Assembly (NCBI GenBank): GCA_036874045.1
Contig: CM072341.1
Location: 16,690,501-16,754,500 of the forward strand
Reading direction: 5' to 3'
DNA length: 64,000 nt
Source of the DNA: Cymodocea nodosa
Lineage: Eukaryota; Streptophyta; Magnoliopsida; Alismatales; Cymodoceaceae
A model generated the notes under the pieces. It was not told the origin of the DNA. It ran no database searches and saw only the letters and a program-made list of their open reading frames with translations. Shown in pieces: positions 48,540 to 62,099 of this stretch. A program made the position numbers and the translations under genes. The stretch's first letter is position 1. Each line of letters starts with the position of its first letter.

Positions 48540-50440
48540 AGGCTCCTACGTTAGGTACACATGCAGCTTCTGCCCCACTACCACTCCACTGGGTTTATAT
48601 TTTTCTCTAACGTCAAGATTTCTGGATCTCTTCTATTATTGAAGATATGAATATTCAATTATGTTTCCAGCTGATGAGTGTGAAAGTGATAATTAAATAT
48701 ATGAATCAGATTGGTTAAATGATCTGTGTAATTTTTTATCATTAATCAATTAATTTCACTATATGTGATTAGACAGTTAATCCAACGATTACCTGTTTAT
48801 TTATCTAGTGAGTTAATTAACGGAAGAGAATTCTTCTTCCATTGAGGTTAGATAACACCCATTCCAACCCTATCCTCTCATTTATGCAATTCCTACAACT
48901 TCTAGTGTTATAAACACAGTCACTGCACAACTCCTTCAAAAATTACTAAAACGATAGCTCTTGCTGCTATCATAATAAATAAATCCCCTAATCAAATGAG
49001 GGTTTTGAAAAGTTAGTAAGATAATTTAAAACTAGTGCGCACATGCATTGTTCCATGCAACTTTGAAATAAATCCTTGTTATATATTATAAGTGGTTGTT
49101 GTTTATATATTACAATTTTGACTTTAGAACCTGTTTACATTAGTTAATTTTGATAAATATAAACTAAGAATTCTAGTTTAGATCAACAAAAGAAATAATG
49201 TACAGTTGAAATCTAACTTCGGATCGAGATAACCAAATATCGATTAAGTCAACTTAATTGTTTGATGTTCGTATTATATATTGTCATCTAGTGTTACAGT
49301 CCAGAAGTCAGATCTGATTTCTGATTAGATGGGTCAACTGGGCATCCGATTAATTGGAGTAATGGAAATAGGTTATAATAAACAAAAGTCTGGATCATTA
49401 AGCAACCAATTAGTCACCGATTAGTACTGAGAAATGGATCCGAGTACTCGTCAAATAATGGATTTAGTTATTGCAGTGACGTCGATAATATATATATATA
49501 TATGTTATATTTATAATTATTAATCCAACTTGCAGATCATGCATAGGACTGCTTCGTCGAACGCTAGTGGAAATTACTAATTAAATTATTACCTTTTCCA
49601 TTTGAACATACTTTTACCAATTCAGCAAATTATATATATTTTTTATTTTTATACGAGCGTCTTTTTTATTCCCGTTGAAAAAAAAAGGGAACTTTAGATC
49701 TCTGAAATTGGAAAGTCAAATGAAACGATCAAGTTGAGCACGTTCACACAACCGGTGATGCTGCAATAATAGCACCTGGCTGACTTCCACGCCTACGAAA
49801 GCGTTGACCGCGGGAAAACACTATTATTTTATGAGGGTTTTAATGCATGTTTCTACAACAAAAAGGCCTGGCCTCATTTGTTTAAATCAAGTCGAGTTCG
49901 GCCCAGTATATCTTTTCGGATTTGTTGATACTTACGATTAAAAAAAATGTAGATGTTTATTTTGTAATTTAAATATATTAGATTAAAATGTATTGATATT
50001 AAAGATTGCATGTTAAATGTTTACTAAAGGAAAACATCAGATATGATCTTCACAATTAATAAATTTTAAATTTATATATTTAAGTTATGAAATAGACACT
50101 TATAGATTTTTAACATCTACAATAACATTTTCAATTCTCTATATTTTATTCAAAAATAGATATGTAAAAGGGGTGCAAAGTCAAGGAATGTATTTCTTCA
50201 ACCTAGGCATTATTCGTGTTAGGCCAGGTTGTGCCTTGGTCACAAATTCGTGGCCCTAGCATGACCCCACAGCCTAGTCTATACAGACTCATGCCGGTTA
50301 ATGATACGGTTTAATCAAGCCAGTATGACCCGCATGAGTCGACAACATAGGCTAAGCGTGACTCCCCACAGCAAAATTGAAGACTACACGCTGTTTGTGA
50401 TTGTCCAGGTCAAATCTAGCTCAATGACAATTGTTTGTTG
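48540..50440. repeat. 5' flank of A2 and adjoining intergenic DNA
   Basis: From 48540 to about 49860 this is the duplicated A-unit flank (matches at 39480 and 55250). A TA-rich run lies near 49490. From 49860 to 50440 it is unique AT-rich DNA with no gene. Confidence 0.7.
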
Positions 50441-50559
50441 TTATATTCACCTACCATAGCCACGAGCCCCCTTCTAACTTCACCATGTTGGGAGAGTGGT
50501 GAGGCGACAGCCTCATCTTAGGTGACACCACCAACGTTGAGCTGATCTAGGGCCTGGCA

Positions 50560-50820
50560 TAAGAGGAGGGAGACCTAGTGGTAGGGAAGAACACATACAA
50601 CATGTTTCGAGGGATGAGGCTAGAGGAGAGGCTTAGGGGGGTGGGGGTGGAGGAGGTGATCATCATCAATGTGATGACAAACGTCTACTGCAAGACATCT
50701 TCAAGGAGGTATTCGTTAAGGGGTTCAGGGTGTTTTTCTCCACCAATGGGACAACAATTGCAAATAATGACTTGCACGATGCCATGCTAAAGAACATGGT
50801 GCATGAGTTCGCTTATCTAG
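50560..50820 (+). pseudogene. unidentified gene fragment
   Basis: A GC-richer stretch whose frames, allowing shifts, include [20 protein letters not shown] followed by [17 protein letters not shown]. The block looks like real protein but I cannot name a family, and it has no intact start or end. It is most likely a captured or decayed exon. Confidence 0.35.
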
Positions 50821-51116
50821 TCGATTGCAAGAGGTTGGAGTCGAGTTTCGGTTGAAAAACTTGATTCATTTTGATTCGCTTCTCTGGTCGATCACAAGAG
50901 GTTAATCTCCCTCCCTTCCTTAGGCACCTCTGCATAAATGGGTTTTCTCTTCTACGTCGATCATTGATCGCTTTGGATGGAGTGGTGGTTGTGGCTGCTT
51001 TGTTCCCTGCTTTTATTCTACGAGACGATTATTGTGTTTTGAATGGAAGGGATGTTGTAGGGTTCTTTGACTAGGATGGTTGTATCGATCGAGTGGTCGG
51101 TTCACTTTGTTTTGTG

Positions 51117-51128
51117 GTGGTATCAAAT
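51117..51128 (+). other. possible copia primer-binding site
   Basis: TGGTATCAAATC resembles the initiator-Met tRNA primer site of Ty1/copia elements (TGGTATCAGAGC). It lies upstream of the copia remnant on the same strand. The LTR that should precede it is not evident. Confidence 0.35.
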
Positions 51129-51429
51129 CTTTAAAACATGGTACAACCACAAGTCCATGAGAGAGCATGCTGATAGGAGTAGTCTTGGTTCTACTCACCA
51201 CCACTTGGATCTTCTGGATCCAAGGACATTTAAAATTATTACATGATGTAACAAATCGACGAGACATGCAAGTGGCATCTCTTGTTAATGATCAATGTAT
51301 GCCAAGATAACTACAAGAGAAGTGCAATACCATATGACGAGGCATGCATACAACAGTCATGTCTCAATGAAGTCATCAATCAAGGTTGTGAATCTTCAAC
51401 TCAAGTGCATGTGTTAGACAAATGCATGT

Positions 51430-52950
51430 AGCATGATGAAGGCTATGCAGATCACACCATGAGTAATGATGTTCTAATTGAGAACATGAGAAGTTCTCAA
51501 CCAATCAATCATTTTGAGCAATGGGAGCTTACAAAACTTCCATCCAACCATAAAGTTATTGACAACAAGTGGATCTTCAAAATAAAGAAGAAATCAAATG
51601 GTAACATTAAGAAGCATAAACTAAGACTTTTAGTGAAAGTCTTTGAACAAAAGTTTAGTAGGGATTACCATGAATTTTTTTCTCTTGTAGCTTGCATGGA
51701 GACCATCAAGTTGACCATAGTAATTGCTACACAATATCGATGGAACATCTAGCAAATGGATGTTAAGTTAACTTTTCTTAATAGACCACTTTAAAAAGAA
51801 GAGTATGTTAAACAATCATTAAGATTTAAAGGGAAGGAACGATAAAATAAAATATATCATTTAAGGAAGGTATTGTATGGGCTCAAGTAAGCGTCGTGAG
51901 GATAGAATCAATGTATTGATTTGTTCCTTCTTACTATAGGATTTCAAAGAAGCTCTTCTGATCATGCAATTTATAGAAAGGTCATTAATCACAATTTGCT
52001 GTTAGTGGAACTTTATGTTGATGATTTAATCTTCACAGGAAATAACATTAAATTGATAAAAGGGTTCAAAGACTTAATGCTTTGCATGTTTAAGATGATA
52101 GATCTTGGACTCATGTCATATTCTTTTGGATTGGAGGTGTGCCAAGGAAATGATGGTATTTTTGTTAACAACAATGTGCTTTGTAGTTATTAAAAAATTT
52201 TAAATAAAAAATGCAAATCTATGAGAACACCACTTGAAGTAGGAGTGAAGTTATCAAAAAATGGTGACGATACACTAGTCAATCCTACATACTTCAAGCA
52301 AATTATTGAAACTTTGAGGTATCTCACTCATACAATACCAGACATCTCGTATGGAGTTAGTTTAATTAGTAGGTTCCTTGAATGTCCAAGATAGTTCTAT
52401 ATGTAAGTTGCAAAAACAATCATCAGATATATAAAAGGAACTTATAATGATCGTTTGTTTTATAAGTCATCTACTATCAACTCTTTTGTTAGATATTTGG
52501 ATAACAATTAAGGTGGAAGCATTGATGATTGCAAAAGCATAATTAGTTATTCCTTTAGTTATAGATCTACTATTTTTTCATGGTCATCAAAGAAACAATC
52601 TATAGTTACACTCTCAACATATAAAGTAGAATATGGAGCTCCAGCATCGTGTATATGTCAAGCTATTTGGTTAAAACAAATAACGAAGGAGTTTCAACTT
52701 TCACTTAGTTCATTGTTGAAGATTTTTATTAATAATTTATTAGCTATCAATTTAGTGAAAAATTCAGTTCAACGTGGAAAAAGTAAGTATATTGAGACAA
52801 GGTTTCATTTCCTATGTGATCAAGTACAAAAGATAAAATAGAGTTGATTTATTATAAGTCTAAAAATTAACTAGAATTAAAATATGATGCATTTATCAAG
52901 TTCAAGAAGATGTTGGGAGTGATTAAAGAACCAAAATCAGAATTTGTTAA
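51430..52950 (+). mobile_element. Ty1/copia remnant: reverse transcriptase and RNase H
   Basis: Decayed pol in one orientation. It carries WELTKLPSNHKVIDNKWIFK at about 51520, FFSLVACMETIKL, LYGLK, and the catalytic LYVDDLIFTGNN near 52010, then MRTPLEVGVKLSKNG, YLTHTIPDISYGVSL, SWSSKKQSIVTLSTYKVEY and ICQAIWLKQI. Several stops and frameshifts interrupt it, and gag and integrase are absent. It is older than the RNase H fragment at 44282. Confidence 0.85.
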
Positions 52951-53214
52951 GAATATAATTCTAGTTTATAATCTATGATGGTGACTTTTCATTTCAAGGT
53001 GTTCACATAGATGATGTGACTTAGTTGCATTGTAAGTGGTCACGTCTCTTCATGAATGGTTAGTATTGAATGTAAGTGATTAGTTATGTGTATAAATGAT
53101 TGCATGCTTTAGTGTATGGGTGTGTTAGTTACGTAAGTCTTATTATAGATAAATGTAAATGTTATGTACTTGATATATCCTTTTAAGATCAGAAAGATAA
53201 TGTAGGTTCGTTAT

Positions 53215-53420
53215 TTCTTCACATTGTCGACGTAGACCTCCAATCTAGAGAACGTAGAGGCCTTTTTTTGGGATTGATCTTCCAAATGACACCATAGGAT
53301 GTGGCGGTAACGTAAGTGGCACTGGAAGAAGGATCTACAATGATGACAGAAGGGAAAAGGGTGAGTAAGGTTTGGAAAATGCGGCCAAACCGGTGATCAT
53401 AGGAAACAAGGAAAGATGAT
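53215..53420 (-). pseudogene. NHL/SMP-30-type beta-propeller fragment, copy 3
   Basis: The minus strand reads FPSVIIVDPSSSATYVTATS followed by YGVIWKI, parallel to FFPSVIVVDPSADTACIV in copy 1. It is frame-shifted beyond that. The downstream block to 53980 matches that of copies 1 and 2. Confidence 0.45.
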
Positions 53421-53999
53421 CAGTTATGAAGACAAGAACGCAATAACTGGAGTGGTCTAGAGAAATGGAGAGAGAGGAGGTACAAGTAGGGGTATAAATG
53501 AGTCAGGCCCAATCATGTCGGGCCGAGATGGTTGAGCCCGTGCCTTAGCTGCACCAATCGATACCTTGACACGGTTCGATCCAAAAAGAAAAGAGATCGA
53601 AACAGAAAAAAACTAGTCATGCTAAGTTGGCACGACGAGAGGAAGAGAGGGGAGGAGGAGGGAGTCGTCATTTTCATTTTTCCCACTTTAGAGATTTGCA
53701 TGAGGGAAAGAAGCGGAGAGAAGGTTTGAGAAGAAACTACCGTCGTGCATGAAGGGAAGAGGGGAAAAATTACTGATCGTTAATGTGCTGGAAGGAGGTT
53801 GCTGTAGGAGGTCGAGAAGAAGTTATCGGCTGAAAACCAGCTGTAAGAAGAGAAGCTTCTGATGGGTTTAGGATTTTTTTTGAGGTTTTTCTCCTTAGGA
53901 GCTTGTTTTAGCCCATTCAAAGTATTTTTTAACTATTTTTTATTACTACTGCATTTATAGAATTTTTCTTGATAAATACTATACAAACCAGGCTCGAAA

Positions 54000-54350
54000 T
54001 CCATTTCTTGGAGTTCAAGGGAACAAATAGTTGTTGCACGTTCGTCTACCGAAGTAGAGTATCATGTCGTCGCTCTCATAGCCACTAAACTTATTTAGCT
54101 CAAGTCATTACTTATTCAATTAGACTGTGAAGATCAAGTTCCTCAAACTGTTTGGTTTGATAATATTTATGCCATTTCTCTCACAAGAATCCAGTTCTTC
54201 ATGGCCAAGCGAAACATGTGGAAGTTGACATTCATTTTATTCGAGAAAAAGTTGCTGCAAACCAATTTAATGTGCTAATATACATTTCTAATATTAGTCA
54301 AGTTAGCTTATCTTTTTACAAAGAGTGTTTCTGCTACTCAGTAAGTGTAT
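54000..54350 (+). mobile_element. Ty1/copia RNase H scrap
   Basis: It reads decayed ISWSSREQIVVARSSTEVEY, then ATKLI, VWFDNIYA, NPVLHGQAKHVEVDIHFIRE and KVAANQF, with stops and one frameshift. It corresponds to the smaller scrap at 43735. Confidence 0.7.
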
Positions 54351-54980
54351 CTCAATTGCAAACTGAGCATTGCGATCAAAGCTCATAAGATTGCTTACTG
54401 TTTATTGCACTATTTACCCATCTATTGATTAAGAAACACATAACAAATTTAGTAACAAACATACCTTTAAGATTTTCTTAATTTGCGTAACAAGAGAATG
54501 GTATTAAAATAAAAGATATTACATTTGCATGACTACTCCTCGAGGGGTTAATGAAGGAGTATTGGATTAAAAAGGATGATATCTATTTGAACCTTGGTTA
54601 AAGGTTAATTGAGGGATCTTAATCAATTGTGGTTAATATCCTATAAAAGAGAAGTCGATCCGGTGAACCAAATCAGACGATATTGATAGTTTATTTTAAC
54701 TAATTGGAATATGAAATCCATGGAGACATAGGAAACAATGGACATGAATACTACCAAATAAATAATTGTATTGCAAACACAATTTGACCAGGGATGTTGA
54801 ATACCTGATATAAGTTTACCCATTTACTGACGAAAAATACCATAAGTTTTCAAGAGAGTCATAGCTACAGCCTTTTATGCTATACTTGAACATGCCGTTT
54901 AAATAGTATTGTGGATTATTTATTCATTCCTCTGATGGGGTGACGAAGTCCATTTGTTCTCTCTCTACCAACCAACTCAG
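54350..54980. other. intergenic DNA before the A3 unit
   Basis: No gene is supported. Short stretches resemble the DNA ahead of the A2 unit (for example AAGATTGCTTACTGTTTA and GATTAAGAAACACATAAC at 47440-47520). Confidence 0.5.
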
Positions 54981-55250
54981 ATCTTCTTCGCGATGGGATT
55001 GAATTACACGAACATATATAACAAGTTTCAATCGCAAGTTTTGTTCAGAAAATAAACAAATACACGAACGGAACAAGACAACCATAAAAGCACACCAACA
55101 ACAGATTAGTGGGCATTGTTCCGGCCGCAGAGAAGGTGAAGTGGTAGATCGAGTTGGGCCGGATTGAAGAAAACGCAGGAAATGGAATGGATGTCCACGG
55201 CACCTGAACAAGGCGATACAGACATGTATATAGGAGAATACACAACCTCG
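54980..55250 (-). pseudogene. A-type peptide locus with its coding region deleted, copy A3
   Basis: Left of about 55120 the sequence matches the 3' flank of A1 and A2 (AACAACAGATTAGTGGGCAT). Right of it the sequence matches their 5' flank (CCGGCCGCAGAGAAGG, then GGAATGGATGTCCACGGCAC). Relative to A2, everything from about 47672 to 48412 is missing, which removes the start codon, all three exons and the stop. The promoter-side flank continues normally to 56.3 kb. Confidence 0.75.
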
Positions 55251-56350
55251 TAAGGCTCCTACGTTAGGTACACATGCAGCTTCTGCCCCACTACCACTCC
55301 ACTGGGTTTATATTTCATTAATGAATATATGAATATTCAATTGTGATTCAAGTAGATAGGTGTGAAAGTAATAAAGAAATGAATGAGATTGATTAAATGA
55401 TGTATATAATTTTTTGTCATTTATCAATTAATTTCACCATAAGTGGTTTAATTAACGGTTAACTGTTAATCGAATTGACTTTTGTGGATCCGAGAATAAC
55501 GGTTGCCAGTTTATTTATCGAGTCCGTTAATGGAAGAAAATTCGTCTCCCAGTGAGGTCAGATAACACCCATTTCAGCTCTATCCACTCATTTATGCAAT
55601 TCCTATAACGTCTAATGATATAAACATAGTTACTGTACAACTCCTTCAAGAATTATTAAAGCAATAGCTTCTGCTGCTATCATAATAAATAGATCCCCTA
55701 ATTAAATGAGGGTTTTGAAAAGTTAGCGAGTAAGATAATTTAGAACTAATGTGCACATGCATTGCTACGTGCAACTTTGAAATAAATCCTTTGAAATAGA
55801 GTTGCCCACTCTTGTTATTATAAGTGGTTGTTGTTGTTCATCAAGCGACAATTTTGACCTTAGAATCTAGCTACTTACATTATTTAATTTTGATAAATAT
55901 AAACTAAGAATTCTAGCTTAAATTAATAAAAGAAATAACGTGTTAAAATATAACTTCAAATCGAGATAACCAAACACCAATTCAAAGTCAACTTAGTTGT
56001 TTGATGTTCGTATTACATGTTGTGTCATCTAATGTTACAGCCCGGAAGTCAGATCTGATTTCCTATCTGATGGGGGTCAACTGGGCATCCGGTTGGACTA
56101 ATGGAAATAGGTTAGCCCTAAGTCTTTATCAATAAACTAGCAATTAATCACTGATTACCACTGAAATGGATTCGAGAACACATCCATTAATAATGGATTT
56201 ACTTATTGCAGATCATGCAAATGACTGCTTCTTCGCACGCTAGTGCGAATTACTAAATTATTACCGTTTTCCACTTAGAACATATTTTTACCGATTTATA
56301 GTTTTCGAATTTTTATAAAACCGTCTTTTAGCTTTCCGTTGAAAACATAA
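55250..56350. repeat. 5' flank of A3
   Basis: Third copy of the A-unit flank, aligned with 39480 and 48540, with small indels. No gene is present. Confidence 0.75.
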
Positions 56351-57239
56351 ATAGACTTCTCACGAGGAATTTTAAAGAAGAATTTGTACCGTTAGGAAAG
56401 TTAGAAATTAAAAATTTTGAAAAGATTTTTTAACTTTGTTAACATTTATATTGTTTGAGAAAATTAAATTTTTAACTTTTCAATGTATAAAAGAAAAACT
56501 ATTTCTAATTTCAGACTATTTTATTTTCTTTATTTCTTGATATTTTGATTTCTATCTTTTTTTTTTTAACTTTTTAGTTCTTCCATTTCTATATTTTTTT
56601 GATATGACACAAACGAATTTTAAATCTCTAAGATTCCAAAGTAGACGTCTACTCATTCTTCCGGAGTTCTGAAATAAGAACATTCAAATTACCATGGACA
56701 TATTAATGTCCAAGACTATCATTAGGATTAAGAAAAATCGCACCTATCTAGATAAGAGAGGATAATAATGTGTGCAGCAATGCAATTCTACAGTGGTGGC
56801 TCTTGTCCGTGATGGGTACAGAATTTTAAAAGGTGGTTTTAATCATGGATCAAGGTGCAGCTGTTGAGGCCTTGTCTGAATGGCGAAATGTCATTAGATT
56901 GATCGAGTTTCAATTGGATTTGTTGACAAATTAAGGAACGATAACAACTACACAATACATTGATCGATTCCTTGATTAGGATATCATTCATCAATTCAAC
57001 TGTAATAGTGATAATCGAGTCAAATAATCAAATGGCGTTCAAGCTAGCGTTACTTGTTTATTTAAATGAATTTAAAATTATGTTCGCACTCGACCCATTT
57101 ATAAGCGATCAACTATACTCGAGTAGCGCTTTTTCGAGACAAACGTGAGCAATTTAACAAGTTGAGAAGAATTTAAAAACCTATCCTCATAGAATGATAA
57201 TTTATATAGTATTTTTTCTTTTGCAAAGAATGTCTAACT
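56350..57239. repeat. A/T-rich spacer and left part of the B2 3' flank
   Basis: From about 56930 the sequence matches 45960-46090, and from about 57100 it matches 41340-41440. It ends in GAATGTCTAACT, where the copia element begins. No gene is supported. Confidence 0.6.
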
Positions 57240-57457
57240 TGTTATCGATCATGTTGTTTCGCAGTTTGAGATTCCAATAGTGGATAATTCGAAGTATATA
57301 TTTTTTGTAAAATCACATTCATTTATAATCGTGGGGAGGATAAAACTTTCTCTACCATCTCTATCTTTAACATTCTCTCTTAATTTCTAGTAACTACTAA
57401 AAATTTAATTTCAAATTTAATTTTGAATGTTGAATTGGATCTTGGTCTTTTTGACCA
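57240..57457 (-). repeat. copia element, 3' LTR (left copy)
   Basis: About 218 bases beginning TGTTATCGATCATGTTGTTT on the plus strand and ending at GACCA. It aligns along its length with 62387-62586, with small indels and substitutions. Flanking TAACT (57235-57239) is the likely target-site duplication. Confidence 0.8.
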
Positions 57458-60400
57458 ATTCCTATCTACTACTTGATCACAAAGATCAACTATATTCGTT
57501 CATATGCTAAATCTAATAATGCATACTTTATGTTTTCATTCCGCTCCTACCATACACTGACAACATAATTTCAATCTTTCACTCTCACTAATCATGAGAA
57601 TGTTCTTCATTTCTATTATCCATAGAATATTCCTTAATCATGAGAAAGTATTTTTTTGCTAGTATCTCTTTTATCAAAGGATCAGCAATCTTTCGTAGGG
57701 ATATAACTCAATCTTATTTCTCCATTTTTTACAATATCACAAATATAGTGATAATGTATATTTATATGTTATCTTTTTGTTGTATTTGCATTACTATATA
57801 CAAGATTTATTGTTGCTTGATTATCACAATACATTTTTATTAGACCATTTATCAAATTTAGATTCAAATCATTTATGAATCTCCTTATTCAAACTACATG
57901 TGACGTAACTGTACTATAAGCAATATATTCAGCTTTCTATGTGTATTTTGCTATACACCCTTGCTTCTTACTTCCCTAAGATATAGTTGCATTTCTAAAG
58001 ATGAACACATGTCCTAAAGTGGACTTCCTATTATCTTTGTCACCACCTAAATCTACATTTGTATAACTAAGCACTTCAATCTCATTTGCTTGATAAGTCA
58101 ATTTATGGAGCAAAGTTACTTTTATATATTTTAATATTTTCTTGATAGCTTCCCAATATTTTGTTTCGAGGTTACTTTGATACATATTGACAATACTTAC
58201 AGCATATGCCAAGTCCGATCTTATACACAACATAACATACATCATACTTCCAACCACTTGAGCATAAGGTGCTCTTAAAGGTTCCTTCCCTTTTTTAGGA
58301 CATTGGTCATTACTTAATCTTTTCCTTAAAATATAAGATGTGGGAGCTAAGGAACAATTGTCTATTCTAAACATTTTTAGCACCATGCATAAGTATCTTT
58401 CTTAATTTATACTTAGTGTTCTAAATTTTCAATCACTTAAGATCTGAATTCCAAGATCATAAGATGCTTCTCCCATGTCCTTCATCTCAAATATTCTACT
58501 AAGTTCTTCCTTTGTTTTATTTAACATGTTAGTATTATTTTTAGCAAGTAAAATATCATCCACATACAAGGATAATATAATGAACTTACTCCCATTATTC
58601 CTAACATATACACAATAATCTAACTTGTTTGAAACAAATCCTATTTTGACAATTATATTATGAAACTTATGATACCATTGTCTAGATGCTTGTTTTAAAC
58701 CATATATTGACTTCTTTAATTTGCACACTTTCTCTTCATGTCCTTCCACCTAGAATCCCTCAAGTTGTGACATGTAGATTTCTTCCTACAAGTTTTCATT
58801 TAGAAATGTAGTTTTTACATTCATTTGATGTAATTCCAAATCTAAATGTACAACTATAGCCAATATAATTCTTATAGATGAGAGCTTAGCTACTAGAGAA
58901 TATGTCTTATGAAAGTCAATTTTCAATTTCTATGTATAACCTTTAGCAACTAAACAGGCCTTATATTTTTCAATAGACCCATCAACCTTTAACTTTTTCC
59001 GAAATATCCACTTGCACCCTATAGCTTTCCTTCCTTTAGGTAAATCACATAATTCCCATTCTTGATTCCATTTCATGGAATCAATCTCATCATTCATGGC
59101 ATTTAACCATAAATTTTTTTCATGAGATTCGACAACATCCTCATATGTCATAGGTTCTATGTGATTTTCCTTTATATCTATCATTAAACAAGAAAGCTCA
59201 TAGGAATACAAATGGTAGTCATCCATCCATGTTGGTTGATGTCTCATCCTTTTGTTGCTAATAGGTAAATCTGGTTCTCTATCTTCTCCATTTCTATTAA
59301 TTTCTTTAATTCCATTTATAGGCTGATTTTGGATTCCTCCCATGATTTTTATGGGTTCACAGTTGTTTCCATCAACAATTTCCATAGGTTCATCTATATT
59401 TTCAATGTTTCCTTCTCCTTCAACTCCAAGATCATTTTCTAGGACATTATTGAAATAGTTATCATTCACCACATATAGTGGTTCATGTTCCTTTCCTATT
59501 TCTTCCTTTTCATTTAGATTTTCTAGGAAAGTGGCATCCCTATATTCAATAATTCCCTTTTATTTACTATAGAACCTATAACTAAAAGAATTTTCACAAT
59601 AGCCTATAAACTTGCATTTTAGAGTCTTTGAATCTAACTTATCCTTTAATTGTTCGGGAATAAGTACATGGGCTATAGATTCCTATTTTCTTAAATGATG
59701 TAAGTTGGGCTTAGTTTTGATCTATAATTCATAAGGTGTGCTAGGTACAGACTTGGAGGGTATTCTATTTAATACATAATATGCTGTGGTTAATGCTTCT
59801 CCCCAAAAATCTTTAGAGAGACCTGAATGTGAAAGCATGCATCTAACAAAATTCAGTGTTTTGTTCTTTCTTTCTGCCACATCATTTTATTGTGGTGTAT
59901 AAGGCATTAGAATTTACCTTTTAATTCCATGCATTTCACAAAACAACTTAAATTCTTTAGAATTGTATTCCCCTCCCCTATCTGACCTTAATACCTTAAT
60001 ACTTCTTCTAAGTTGTTTTTCTACTTACAACTTGTATTTCTTAAAATAAGTCAATATTTGACTTTTGTGTCTTAATAGATAAATATAAGCATATTTGGAA
60101 AAATTTTCTATAAAAGTCACAAAATATTCCTTGTTATCATGAGTTTTAACACTTAAAGGATCACATACATCAGAATGAATTAAGCCTAATAACTCATCTG
60201 ATATATATCCCTTACTAAAGGGTTTTTTAGTCATTTTTCCAATTAAGCAATGTTGACATTTATTTAATTCCATGTCTTTAATTTCAAGCAACATGTTCAA
60301 TTTTATCAATTGTTGTATTCTAAATTTATTAACATGTATCAATCTTAAATGTCACAAATCAATTTTAGATAAATAACACACAATATAATCAAAAACTACT

Positions 60401-61689
60401 TCATTTATTTCATTAGCAATAACAGAAAGTTTAAACAAATTATGTTCCAGTACAAAAATTCTCATAGCAAAGATCTTTTTGTCTTTTCCTATGGATACAT
60501 GTTTATTGTAAAATCAAACTTCTAGACCATTCTTCAAGAGAGTGCCAACAGATATTAAATTCTACCTCATGCCAAGTCCATAGAGGACGTCTTTGAAAAT
60601 CATAATGCTGTCTCCCAAGTCCAAACGATATGTGCTAATAACTTCCACATCTAAATAAGTATTGTTACCCATATAGATACATTGTTGTCCAAGACTCAGC
60701 TCTTTAAAGGAGTCAAGTCCTTTTTTGGTTTTGGTAATGTGCTTTGTGGCACCAGAATTAATCTACCATTTGTCTGAATTAGAGGCTACAACATTATTGT
60801 ATTTCACAACTCTTACATAGGTTCTTTAGGTTCGATTTTGAGGTCCTGCTTTTATTTCCATCCTTGTTGGGACAATGTACCCTAAAATGACTAAATTAGC
60901 CACAAGCATGGTAAGATCCTCGTGGTTTTTTTCCATGTGCTTGATTTGGCTTGAAGTTGTTCCTATTTAATCCATTTCTTCTTTTATTATTTTTATCAAA
61001 TTTGTGCTTTTGAAATGTAGCTTTGACTTCTTCTAGATGAGATTCATGTTGGCTCTGTCTAACCATCATTTTCTATTTAGTACCTAACCTGGCTTGCAAT
61101 TCAAATAATTGAAGTGGGGTAGACCTAAGAAATGTCGTAACCATATTATAGTTGTGTGGCAAACTATTCAATATAGTTGTTATTTGCAGTTTTTCAAGTA
61201 TAGGAGTTCCTACAGTAGTCAAGTCTTTTGCCATTACTATCATATTATTTATATGTTCCATCACACTTTGTTCCTCTAACATTTTGCAAGAGTTATATTT
61301 TTGAAGAAGTAACTGAGTGTTCATTTTAGTTGTTTTATTATATTTTTCCTTCAAAGCATTCCATAGTGTATAAGCATTAATATAAGTTTCATATTATTTA
61401 ACAAGACAATCTTCCATAAACATGAACATCAAATTATTTGCCTTTTTATCATTTTTCCTCCATTGATTTATTCTTTTAATTTATGCTTTAGAAGTGTTTT
61501 CATCTATTTTCAGAAGATGCAAACCTATTACATGTTCAAGATCTTCATATTCTAATGTTTGATTAATTTTCTGATACCACATCTCATAATTTACCTCATT
61601 TAATTTATCCATCCTTGCCAACTCAATTGTAAACATCTTTGAAGTCATATTTATATCTACAATTGAAATCAATTTCTAATTTCAATAAT

Positions 61690-61915
61690 CAATTACTTTT
61701 GAACAAAATACAATTTTGAAAAATATGCAAATTTCAATTTTAAATTTTCAAATTTCAAAACTATTTGAATTCAAATTTCAAATTTCCAAAATCAAATTCA
61801 AATTTCCAAATTCAAATTTAAATTTCAAATTCTCAAAAATTAACTTTCAAATTTCCAAAACTATTTAAATTCAAATTTTAAATTTCCAAATTCAAATTCA
61901 AATTTTAAACTTTTC
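61690..61915 (-). repeat. AT-rich simple repeat next to gag
   Basis: Degenerate reiterations of AAATTTCAAATTCAAATTTCCAAA just upstream of the gag start of the copia element. Confidence 0.8.
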
Positions 61916-62099
61916 TTTTTAAAACATGTAATATAAATAATGACTAACAAAAATTAACAAAAAAGAAATTACAATTTTTTTATTTTCCAATATAATATAT
62001 TATATCATATCATAATGTTAAATAAAGAAGGGGGGAGTGAATATCCCTAACCGGGATCGCCCAAGGGTGAAAGACTAGAGATTCCTACAAATCGACGAT

